From the NCBI RefSeq assembly GCF_040100845.1, contig NZ_JAZHSH010000001.1, positions 868,001 to 932,000 of the forward strand: a stretch of DNA of 64,000 nucleotides. The letters run 5' to 3'. The notes under the pieces were generated by a model. That model was not told the DNA's origin, ran no database searches, and saw nothing but the letters and a program-made list of their open reading frames with translations. This DNA comes from Chengkuizengella sp. SCS-71B. GTDB lineage: Bacteria; Bacillota; Bacilli; Paenibacillales; KCTC-33759. The first letter of the stretch is position 1; the number at the start of each line of letters is the position of its first letter. The translations under genes and the position numbers were made by a program. Of this stretch, positions 19,207 to 26,177 are shown piece after piece.

Positions 19207-20250
19207 ATGATCGTTATTACATCAAATACTATTAGTGAAGGTCGTTTGACAGAAATTGTAGGACATATTGAAACATATGGAGTAAAGACACATATATCAA
19301 AAGGAACGGATCGTACTGTCATTGGAATTGTAGGAAAAGCAGATCCTATTTTAGCTGAGAAGATGCGTCAAATGAAAGACGTAGAAGATGTAATTAAAAT
19401 TACAAAATCATATAAACTTGCTAGTCGTGATTTTCAACCAAATGATACAATCATTGACATAAAAGGTGTTAAAATTGGTGGAGAAAACTTAGTCATCATG
19501 GGTGGTCCTTGTGCAGTTGAATCTGCTCAGCAGATGGATGAAATTGCTGCGATTGTTAAAGAGGCTGGTGGTCAAGTATTACGCGGAGGTGCGTTCAAAC
19601 CTAGAACGGGTCCGTACAGTTTCCAAGGTGTTGGAGTAGAGGGACTTGAAATGATGGCAGAAGCAGGTAGAAAACACGGTCTTCTAACCATTACAGAAGT
19701 AATGACTCCTGAATATGTAGACGTGATAGCTGAACATGCTGATATTTTACAGATAGGTACTCGTAATATGCAAAATTTTGATTTGTTGCGTAAATTAGGG
19801 GAAATTGATACTCCTGTATTATTGAAAAGAGGATTTTCTGCGACATATGATGAGCTATTAAATGCAGCGGAATATATATTAGCAGGTGGAAATCCGAACG
19901 TTATGTTATGTGAAAGGGGAATTCGTACGTTTGAAACTTACACAAGAAATACCCTCGATCTAACGGCTATTCCAGTTTTACAACAATTAAGTCATTTACC
20001 AGTGATCTCTGATCCAAGTCATGGTACAGGACGTAGAGAGCTAGTTGAAACAATGTCAAAAGCTTCCGTTGCTGCTGGTGCGAATGGTCTGATTGTAGAG
20101 ATGCATACAGATCCTGATAATTCAATGACAGGTGATGGGGTGCAATCATTGTTCCCAGATCAATTCACTTCTCTATTACAAGATATAGAAAAATTAGCGC
20201 CGTTAATGGGCAAAAAGTTCAATACTATAAAAGAACCTGTATTAAAATAA
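19207..20250 (+). CDS. aroF: 3-deoxy-7-phosphoheptulonate synthase (type I-beta, with ACT-like N-terminal domain)
   Basis: A 347-residue DAHP synthase, the first step of the shikimate pathway. Residues 1-75 form a ferredoxin-like regulatory domain, as in the Thermotoga enzyme, instead of the chorismate mutase domain fused in B. subtilis AroA. The barrel follows: VIMGGPCAVES, GGAFKPRTGPYSFQG, GTRNMQNFDLL, and SDPSHGTGRR with metal and phosphate ligands. The ATG at 19207 suits GGGAG at 19192-19196; the GTG at 19198 is too close. A strong terminator follows, so it is monocistronic. Confidence 0.94.
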   Translation: MIVITSNTISEGRLTEIVGHIETYGVKTHISKGTDRTVIGIVGKADPILAEKMRQMKDVEDVIKITKSYKLASRDFQPNDTIIDIKGVKIGGENLVIMGGPCAVESAQQMDEIAAIVKEAGGQVLRGGAFKPRTGPYSFQGVGVEGLEMMAEAGRKHGLLTITEVMTPEYVDVIAEHADILQIGTRNMQNFDLLRKLGEIDTPVLLKRGFSATYDELLNAAEYILAGGNPNVMLCERGIRTFETYTRNTLDLTAIPVLQQLSHLPVISDPSHGTGRRELVETMSKASVAAGANGLIVEMHTDPDNSMTGDGVQSLFPDQFTSLLQDIEKLAPLMGKKFNTIKEPVLK

Positions 20251-20287
20251 CTAGACTATTAAAATTGTATATCTGAATAAATAGTGT

Positions 20288-20340
20288 AAAACAAAAAGAA
20301 AACCGTTCTTTTATATCGGTTTTCTTTTTGTTTTACCTTA
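20288..20340. terminator. terminator after the DAHP synthase gene
   Basis: AAAACAAAAAGAAAACCG (20288-20305) pairs exactly with the stretch at 20317-20334, giving an 18-bp stem rich in A:T with a T-rich 3' arm. Confidence 0.88.
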
Positions 20341-20439
20341 AACTTTTCAATTTTTTTATATTTTTAGAAATAAAAACCAAACCTATGAACATTGTGTAAG
20401 AATATCTAACATTAAACTTAAAAATACCTTACATGACTA

Positions 20440-20468
20440 TTGACTATCATATGTTCAAGTTTTATAAT
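20440..20468 (+). promoter_or_regulatory. predicted sigma-A promoter of glnA
   Basis: TTGACT (20440-20445) and a perfect TATAAT (20463-20468) lie 17 bases apart, 82 bases before the glnA start. A large palindrome covers the spacer and -10. Confidence 0.8.
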
Positions 20469-20494
20469 AACGTTAATTATAAAAACTTGAACAT
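20451..20494. promoter_or_regulatory. 44-base palindrome over the glnA -10 and transcript start
   Basis: ATGTTCAAGTTTTATAA (20451-20467) is repeated in inverted form as TTATAAAAACTTGAACAT (20477-20494), differing by one A:T pair, around the palindromic core TAACGTTA. Its overlap with the -10 box makes it a candidate operator. It does not fit the TGTNA-N7-TNACA GlnR/TnrA box well. Confidence 0.7.
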
Positions 20495-20549
20495 TAGCGG
20501 ACAAATTATCAGTTAACGTTCGGAAAAATCGGAAATGGGAGGAATTAGG

Positions 20550-21974
20550 ATGTCAGTTCAAAACGTTTTAGCTACAATTAAGGAAAAAAACATAGAGTTT
20601 GTAGATTTTAGATTTGTAGATTTATCAGGTAAAGCACATCACATCACTGTGCCTGCTTCAGCAGTTGAGGAAGGTACTTTTACAAACGGAGTAGCTTTTG
20701 ACGGCTCTTCCATCCCTGGTTTTAGAGGGATAGAGGAATCAGATATGGTTATGATGCCAGATCCTGAATCTATTTTTGTAGATGAATTTACTGCACATAA
20801 CACATTGAACATTATGTGTAACATTTTTTCACCTGATGGCGACCGTTATGATCGTGATCCAAGAAATATTGCTCAAAAAGCAGAAGAATACCTGCAATCT
20901 ACGGGTATTGGTACTTCAGCCTTTTTTGCACCAGAATCTGAATTTTTTATCTTTGATGATGTAAGGTTTGAAAGTGGGCAAAATGTTTCTTCTTATTCTG
21001 TTGATTCTGACGAGGGAATTTGGAATACAGGACGTGAAGAAGAAGGCGGAAACTTAGGATTTAAAATTCGCAATAAGGGCGGGTATGTACCGGTTTCACC
21101 AGCAGACACAACTCAAGACTTGCGCAGTGAAATTTGTCGAGTTTTAGAAGAAGCCGGATTAGAAATTGAACGTCATCACCATGAGGTTGCTACTGCTGGA
21201 CAGCAAGAAATCAACTTCCGTTTCAGCACATTAGTTGATACAGCAGATAATTTAATGAAGTATAAATATATTGTTCATAATACAGCAATTAAATTTGGAA
21301 AAACGGCTACTTTTATGCCAAAACCTTTATTTGGAGATAACGGTAGCGGAATGCATGTACATCAAAGTATTTTTAATGGCGATACTCCACTATTTTATGA
21401 AAAAGGGGCATATGCAAACATTAGTGAGCTTGGTATGTATTATATTGGCGGAATTTTAAAACATGCTCCTGCCCTAATTGCTCTAACTAATCCTAGTACT
21501 AATTCATACAAAAGATTAGTTCCTGGATATGAAGCTCCTGTCAACCTTGTATTCTCCAAAGGAAATCGTTCAGCAGCTGTTCGTATTCCAGTAGCTGCAG
21601 TAACGCCTAAAGGTGCTCGTATTGAGTTCCGTACACCTGATTCAACTGCTAACCCATACCTCGCATTTTCAGCGATGTTAATGGCTGGTTTAGACGGAAT
21701 TAAAAACAAAATTGATCCTCGTCAAGAAGGATACGGTCCTTTGGACAAAAATATTTATGAATTATCTGATGTTGAGAAAAATGAAATCCGCAGTGTACCA
21801 GCAAATATAGAAGAAGCAATGGATGCTCTTGAAGCAGACTATGAATTTTTAACTGAAGGCGAAGTATTTACAGAAGAATTTATTAAACATTATATAAGTT
21901 TTAAACGTGATGAAGCAAAAGAAATCGCAATTCGCACTCATCCACATGAATTCTCATTATATTACGACTGTTAA
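20550..21974 (+). CDS. glnA: glutamine synthetase type I
   Basis: A 474-residue ATP-dependent ammonia-assimilating enzyme. Type I motifs are present: VAFDGSSIPGF, the glutamate/ammonia site HHHEVATAGQQEINF, KPLFGDNGSGMHVHQS and KGNRSAAVRIP. It is longer than the B. subtilis enzyme (444 residues) and has an insert around NTGREEEGGNLGF plus a C-terminal loop DKNIYELSDVEKNE with a Tyr where GSI-beta enzymes are adenylylated. That suggests the beta subtype, though no adenylyltransferase is seen here. The ATG at 20550 follows GGGAGGA (20537-20543). The upstream palindrome suggests transcriptional control. Confidence 0.93.
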   Translation: MSVQNVLATIKEKNIEFVDFRFVDLSGKAHHITVPASAVEEGTFTNGVAFDGSSIPGFRGIEESDMVMMPDPESIFVDEFTAHNTLNIMCNIFSPDGDRYDRDPRNIAQKAEEYLQSTGIGTSAFFAPESEFFIFDDVRFESGQNVSSYSVDSDEGIWNTGREEEGGNLGFKIRNKGGYVPVSPADTTQDLRSEICRVLEEAGLEIERHHHEVATAGQQEINFRFSTLVDTADNLMKYKYIVHNTAIKFGKTATFMPKPLFGDNGSGMHVHQSIFNGDTPLFYEKGAYANISELGMYYIGGILKHAPALIALTNPSTNSYKRLVPGYEAPVNLVFSKGNRSAAVRIPVAAVTPKGARIEFRTPDSTANPYLAFSAMLMAGLDGIKNKIDPRQEGYGPLDKNIYELSDVEKNEIRSVPANIEEAMDALEADYEFLTEGEVFTEEFIKHYISFKRDEAKEIAIRTHPHEFSLYYDC

Positions 21975-22000
21975 TCTAAAAATATTTTGTGTACAGACGC

Positions 22001-22079
22001 CCACCTCTATAGGTGGTACTTCAAGTCAGGTGGAGCAGAATCTCCATCTGACTTCTAGATGTTTAAGCTTTGCTTAAAC
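22001..22079. repeat. block of three consecutive hairpins after glnA
   Basis: Three stems follow one another: CCACCT/AGGTGG (22001-22016); a 13-bp stem AAGTCAGGTGGAG with CTCCATCTGACTT and one G:U pair (22023-22054); and GTTTAAGC/GCTTAAAC (22061-22079). None is followed by a T-run, so they are not simple terminators. Such packed hairpins resemble ends of IS200/IS605-type or PATE elements, but no transposase or copy is in the window. Confidence 0.6.
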
Positions 22080-22106
22080 GAGTTCACTAATCATTTATTT
22101 GAAAAA

Positions 22107-22137
22107 GGCCACCAATTAAGGTGGTCTATTTTTTTTA
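22107..22137 (+). terminator. terminator downstream of glnA
   Basis: GGCCACC pairs with GGTGGTC (22107-22126, one G:U), followed by TA and a run of T residues. It separates glnA from the peptide locus. Confidence 0.82.
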
Positions 22138-22139
22138 AC

Positions 22140-22170
22140 TACTTCTCCGAGAAGATCCGATAGTAGCTTT
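22140..22170. repeat. dispersed repeat, copy 1
   Basis: The 15-mer TACTTCTCCGAGAAG (22140-22154) recurs exactly at 55872-55886. Similarity continues about 25 bases further: CGATAGTAGCTTTTATT here against CAATAGAAGTTTTTGTT there. Both copies are intergenic and lie just after a terminator. Confidence 0.6.
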
Positions 22171-22203
22171 TATTTTAGTTATAGTTTAGAAAATCAAGGG
22201 TAA

Positions 22204-22221
22204 ATATACATATATGTATAT
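22204..22221. promoter_or_regulatory. 18-base palindrome upstream of the peptide gene
   Basis: ATATACATATATGTATAT is a perfect palindrome about 160 bases before the peptide gene. It could be an operator, but AT-rich palindromes arise by chance in such DNA. Confidence 0.3.
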
Positions 22222-22330
22222 CAAAATACATTTTATGGTGTTTTTATATAATTTTTTATCATTAATTAACTATAAATGTTAATTATCAAAGATACATAAA
22301 TTTCTAGTTTGTGATAGCATTTTACTCGAG

Positions 22331-22346
22331 AAAATGATATCATTTT
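22331..22346. promoter_or_regulatory. 16-base palindrome just upstream of the peptide gene
   Basis: AAAATGATATCATTTT is perfectly symmetric and ends 34 bases before the peptide ATG, where an operator or transcript start would be expected. I could not assign a convincing -35/-10 pair here. The roughly 240 bases upstream are otherwise AT-rich without a gene. Confidence 0.4.
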
Positions 22347-22379
22347 TCAAATATTTTTTATAGAAAGGAGAAGATACAA

Positions 22380-22469
22380 ATGAAAAAGATTACTGTTAAG
22401 AAAACAGAATCAGTAAAATTAACATCATTAGCAGCAGCCTTATACGCAGGAGGATGTGTACAATTTTAA
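22380..22469 (+). CDS. 29-residue putative RiPP or signal-peptide precursor
   Basis: A small gene with an excellent ribosome site (AGAAAGGAG, 22362-22370, nine bases before ATG). The product starts MKKITVKKTES, a basic leader-like segment. It ends SLAAALYAGGCVQF: a small hydrophobic stretch, a Gly-Gly, a single Cys and three C-terminal residues. Gly-Gly before a short C-terminal core is a common processing boundary in peptide precursors. The next gene encodes a membrane metalloprotease with a RiPP-recognition-like domain. Length, context and ribosome site make it a real gene in my view. Product class is unknown: thiolactone-type signal, RiPP or bacteriocin are possible. Confidence 0.75.
   Translation: MKKITVKKTESVKLTSLAAALYAGGCVQF
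22404..22423 (+). repeat. 20-base direct repeat, copy inside the peptide gene
   Basis: ACAGAATCAGTAAAATTAAC encodes the middle of the peptide (TESVKL). The same 20 bases with one change recur at 22479-22498, exactly 75 bases (25 codons) downstream. Confidence 0.85.
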
Positions 22470-22478
22470 TAAAACTAT

Positions 22479-22498
22479 ACAGAATCAGTAAAATGAAC
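22479..22498 (+). repeat. 20-base direct repeat, copy after the peptide stop
   Basis: ACAGAATCAGTAAAATGAAC matches 22404-22423 with a single T-to-G difference, 75 bases away, so codon phase is kept. It may be a remnant of a duplicated precursor or a shared regulatory site. Confidence 0.85.
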
Positions 22499-22514
22499 TT
22501 TTAGGCAATATTTA

Positions 22515-22547
22515 CATGAAAGTGGGGCAAGATGCTCCACTTTCATG
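22515..22547 (+). promoter_or_regulatory. strong intergenic hairpin between peptide and protease genes
   Basis: CATGAAAGTGGGGC (22515-22528) pairs with GCTCCACTTTCATG (22534-22547) through 14 pairs including one G:U, with the five-base loop AAGAT. No T-run follows, so it more likely sets relative expression or mRNA stability than complete termination. The inner stem recurs as the terminator at 26008. Confidence 0.75.
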
Positions 22548-22567
22548 CATATGGGAGGCCTTTTAAG

Positions 22568-23764
22568 ATGGAAGGTACGAAAAATAAAGATCAAAGAATA
22601 CAACTTCATCCACTCACCTTCTTAGATCAAAAAGAAGGGGTGCTAATAGGACGATTTGGAACCGATTTGTTTGCCTTGTTTCCAGAAGATGGAGCAAATC
22701 TAGTAAAACAGCTTCAAGCAGGTGTTACAATGAAGGAAGCAATAGATTGGTATGAACAAACATATCAAGAAGAAATAGATATAGATGATTTTCTACAAAC
22801 TTTAAACGAACTTCAATTTATTAATGAAGAAAAAGGCGAGGAAGAGGTTATTCAAAAAGAAAAGATTGCTTGGCAAAGAGCAGGTCAATATGCGTTTTCA
22901 CCTTGGGCTTTTATTTTATATGCTAGTATAGTTCTTTCTTGCATATTGTTCATATTTAATAACCCAAGGGTTATACCTCAACGTGAACACATTTTATTTT
23001 CTGAATATTCTGTCGTTATTACGTTAGGGATACTCTTTGGACAGTTGCCCGGTTTATTTATTCATGAATCAATGCATTACCTAGCTGGAAGAAGATTAGG
23101 GTTGCCATCAAAATTTGGTATAGGTTATAGAATGTATTTTCTTGTATTTACAACTTCTATGCCAGGTATATGGGGGATTCCTAAGAAAAATCGTTATCTT
23201 CCATTTTTAGCAGGCATGCTAGGAGATATTCTTTGGTATTCATTTTTGGTTATCATTGCTGGATTGTTGTATATAAAAACAGGAGCGATAGAAGGATTTG
23301 GAGCTTTCTGTTTAGCATTAGCTATGACAACCTTCCTACGTCTAATTTGGCAATTTTATTTCCATTTACAGACAGATATTTATTATATTATGATTTCGAT
23401 TTTAGATTGTATAAATCTTCAGGAAATAACACGAAAGTATGTGAAATATAGTTGGTATAGACTCATTCGGAGTGGAAAAACGATTAATTTTGATAAATAT
23501 ACGGAACGTGATCTTAAAGTAGCCCGTTGGTATAGTATCTTTTACTCAATTGGATGGGCTTTTATGGTGGGAATATTGGTTTATCTGCTTCCAGTTGCTA
23601 TTAAATTTTTATCTAGTGTTTTTGTGAATTTATATAAAGGGGAAGTGTATGTATTAGATTCAGTAATTTTTCTATTGCTATTTGGAATTGAGTTAGGAGC
23701 TGTTTTATATCTGTTTTTTAGAGGAAGAAGGAATATAAGGAAAAGATCAGGGGTTAGTGTTTGA
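22568..23764 (+). CDS. membrane zinc metalloprotease (M50-like) with PqqD/RRE-like N-terminal domain
   Basis: A 398-residue protein. Residues about 10-90 resemble PqqD/RRE peptide-binding domains: GTDLFALFPEDGANLV, then GVTMKEAIDWYEQ and a helix DDFLQTLNELQFI. From residue 110 there are several membrane helices. HESMH at 166-170 is the HExxH zinc site of site-2-type M50 proteases, inside a hydrophobic segment; LAGMLGD near 214-220 offers the third ligand. YydH-type enzymes that process the YydF epipeptide precursor have a similar layout. It probably recognises and cuts the adjacent 29-residue peptide. The ATG at 22568 follows TGGGAGG at 22552-22558. The TPR gene follows after a short gap. Confidence 0.8.
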   Translation: MEGTKNKDQRIQLHPLTFLDQKEGVLIGRFGTDLFALFPEDGANLVKQLQAGVTMKEAIDWYEQTYQEEIDIDDFLQTLNELQFINEEKGEEEVIQKEKIAWQRAGQYAFSPWAFILYASIVLSCILFIFNNPRVIPQREHILFSEYSVVITLGILFGQLPGLFIHESMHYLAGRRLGLPSKFGIGYRMYFLVFTTSMPGIWGIPKKNRYLPFLAGMLGDILWYSFLVIIAGLLYIKTGAIEGFGAFCLALAMTTFLRLIWQFYFHLQTDIYYIMISILDCINLQEITRKYVKYSWYRLIRSGKTINFDKYTERDLKVARWYSIFYSIGWAFMVGILVYLLPVAIKFLSSVFVNLYKGEVYVLDSVIFLLLFGIELGAVLYLFFRGRRNIRKRSGVSV

Positions 23765-23813
23765 AGGGGCTTAAGCAAGGTGGAAACAGTTGATTATAGA
23801 AAGGATGAAAGTA

Positions 23814-26018
23814 ATGAACGAAAAAAATATAATTCATAGGTGGATCATAGGAAATAAAAAAAGTGATCGTGAAAAAGAATACATGGCAGAGAAAGATAGA
23901 CCTATGATTGTAGTTCAGTCCCATCGTTATCGCAGGGGACCCTATACAGGCACGGGTGAATTGTTGCGCAAGCTAATCCCAACTATATATGAAAAGTGGA
24001 ATGATGTTGTTGAAAAACATAGTATTGAAGTTTTATCGGTAGCGCCGGAACTAAAAACATTGATTTCCACCAGAGAAGAAACGCTGACTTCTCTAGCAGT
24101 TCCAAAGGAAAGAACAAGATTTTATTCAAGACTACGAACTCTAAGGATTACTCATGGACTCATCGATTTATTCAATGAAATAACAATATCTCAAATTGTA
24201 GGTCCAATAACTATTGTTTTTGAAGAAGTAGATCAATGTGATCCACTAGATGCGGAGTTTTTAGCGAATTTCCTTAGGCGTGCAAATCCACAGCAGATTA
24301 AAATTATTATTAGTTCTAAATATGAAATACCGCATGAACAATTAAAAACTGCATTAGATCAATATTCAAACGAGACGTCTATTTCAAATTCTATTTTGGA
24401 AGAGGTAGGCATTAATAATTATTCAGAGATTGAACAATTAAAACTTGCAAAGGAATTCATCTTCTCTGATGGAACATCTGATGATTCTAATGAGCTTGCT
24501 GCGTACAATTCAATTTCTCCAAAAGATCGTCAACAATTTCATCTTGAACGACTGAATGAACTCATTGGAATGAATCAATGGAGTTTACATATAGGATCTA
24601 TTCCCTACCATACAGAACGGATCGGGAATAAGCCTAAATCTGTAGAAGTTCTATTAGAAGCTATGGATTATTGTGTAGATATGGGTTATTATGAAGCAAC
24701 CATTGATTTTAGTAGGCGTGGGCGTTCATTACTTAATTGGCAAGAAGATATGGTTAATATGTGGGCTTTTACTACTAAACTTACATTGTCATCAGCTGCT
24801 CTGGGACGGACAGAAGAGATACCTATCCTTTATGAAGAGGTTTTAAATAATACAACTGAGGATTTATCTCACATGCAGGCATCATATGCTCTAGCAATGC
24901 TCTATACAAGATTTCAAGAAGAAAAAGAGCACATCAAAGCGAAAGGATGGATATTAAAGGCCATTAGGCACGCAAAAAAATTAGAAGGTGATGATAAAAA
25001 TAGAGTTTTTCAGATTGTATTTAATGAGAATGGCTTAGCCCTAATAGAGCTTCATTTAGGAAATCCAGAGGAAGCACTTCGTTTAGTTACTGATGGATGG
25101 AATACATTAAAAGATAAACTAGAGCCTGATGAGCACCTCCTTCATCGTTCAGTACTTTTATTTAATCGAGCTCAAATCTTAGTTTCCCTAAAAAGGTATG
25201 ATGAAGCGATACAGATTTATGATCAGGTCATTGAAATTGACCCTAATTATCCAGAATACCATTTTGAACGGGGGAATCTGTATAGTAAGATTGGCCTTCT
25301 GGAGAAAGCAATAGAGAATTATAATAACGCAATTCAACTTAGTCCACCATTCCCTGAAGTATTTTACAATCGAGCAGCAGCCTATAATCGTCTTGGCATT
25401 AGAGAGAAAGCGTTATCCGATTATCACTATTTGATAGATATTGAACCAGAACATGCTGACGGGTTATTGAATAGAGCCACTTTACTCTATGAAGGTGGGG
25501 ACTATTTAAATGCTAGGGAAGATGTGAAGAAAGGGTTGAAACTTGAACCAGAAAACCCTCATTTATTATGTGCGTTAGGTTTAATAGAACTGGCTGAGGA
25601 AAACTTTGTTGATTCACTTCGCGCCTTTGATGCTGCACTTATGAGCGATCAAAAATTGTGTGAAGCATATACGAATAGAGCAATCGTATATTATGAGCTT
25701 GGAAAACTTGATCTAGCAGTTAACGATTTACAACAAGCATTATCAATAGAAGAGAATGCAACGTTGTATTACAACAGAGCCTGGGTATATGAAGCGCTTG
25801 GAAAATGGGATGAAGCTATAAAGGATTATACTAAATCATTTGTTTTTAGAGATGTTGATGAACAAGACACATATTACCGAAGAGGAATATGTTTTATTAA
25901 ATCAGGTGAGGTAGAGAAAGGGCATGAGGATTGGAAAAGACATCTCTCTTTTGGCGATACGCCTTATGCGGAAGAGATGGACAATTTAATTAAAGTGACG
26001 AGTAAAGGTGGAGCGTAA
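23814..26018 (+). CDS. large TPR protein with degenerate ATPase-like N-terminus
   Basis: A 734-residue soluble protein. Residues about 30-190 look like a decayed STAND/AAA domain: GPYTGTGELLRKL sits where a P-loop would be but lacks the GK[S/T] lysine, and ITIVFEEVDQCDPLDAEFLA resembles a Walker B segment of LuxR/MalT-type ATPases. Helical repeats follow, and from about residue 445 to the end there are around eight TPRs (for example AIQIYDQVIEIDPNYPEYHF). No DNA-binding domain is visible. It is probably a peptide- or protease-binding partner in the peptide operon. An AAGGATGA site favours ATG 23814; TTG 23790 with AAGGTGG is an alternative. Confidence 0.75.
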   Translation: MNEKNIIHRWIIGNKKSDREKEYMAEKDRPMIVVQSHRYRRGPYTGTGELLRKLIPTIYEKWNDVVEKHSIEVLSVAPELKTLISTREETLTSLAVPKERTRFYSRLRTLRITHGLIDLFNEITISQIVGPITIVFEEVDQCDPLDAEFLANFLRRANPQQIKIIISSKYEIPHEQLKTALDQYSNETSISNSILEEVGINNYSEIEQLKLAKEFIFSDGTSDDSNELAAYNSISPKDRQQFHLERLNELIGMNQWSLHIGSIPYHTERIGNKPKSVEVLLEAMDYCVDMGYYEATIDFSRRGRSLLNWQEDMVNMWAFTTKLTLSSAALGRTEEIPILYEEVLNNTTEDLSHMQASYALAMLYTRFQEEKEHIKAKGWILKAIRHAKKLEGDDKNRVFQIVFNENGLALIELHLGNPEEALRLVTDGWNTLKDKLEPDEHLLHRSVLLFNRAQILVSLKRYDEAIQIYDQVIEIDPNYPEYHFERGNLYSKIGLLEKAIENYNNAIQLSPPFPEVFYNRAAAYNRLGIREKALSDYHYLIDIEPEHADGLLNRATLLYEGGDYLNAREDVKKGLKLEPENPHLLCALGLIELAEENFVDSLRAFDAALMSDQKLCEAYTNRAIVYYELGKLDLAVNDLQQALSIEENATLYYNRAWVYEALGKWDEAIKDYTKSFVFRDVDEQDTYYRRGICFIKSGEVEKGHEDWKRHLSFGDTPYAEEMDNLIKVTSKGGA

Positions 26019-26032
26019 TGCTCCACTTTTTT
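26008..26032 (+). terminator. terminator of the peptide operon
   Basis: GTGGAGC (26008-26014) pairs with GCTCCAC (26020-26026), then a T-run. The stem overlaps the stop codon of the TPR gene and nearly repeats the inner stem of the hairpin at 22515-22547. Confidence 0.85.
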
Positions 26033-26177
26033 CTATCGTCAAACCTTCTTCACTTTTGTGGGATATTTTATCTTGAACACAACGTAGAATACTGCTATCA
26101 TATGCATAAATAAAAGAAAAAACTAATAATTAATTCCGTTTGCTAGTTTAATATTCGGATAAAGGAGTGGATTCCTA

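Noticed and set aside
22380-26018. Interpretation of the peptide locus as a standard Agr or yyd system
   Set aside because: No AgrB-type protease, histidine kinase, radical SAM epimerase or ABC exporter is present near the peptide; only the M50-type protease is shared with yyd.
23814-26018. TPR protein as an RRNPP-type (Rap/PlcR) pheromone regulator
   Set aside because: No N-terminal helix-turn-helix is seen; the N-terminus looks like a decayed ATPase and the protein is far longer than that family.
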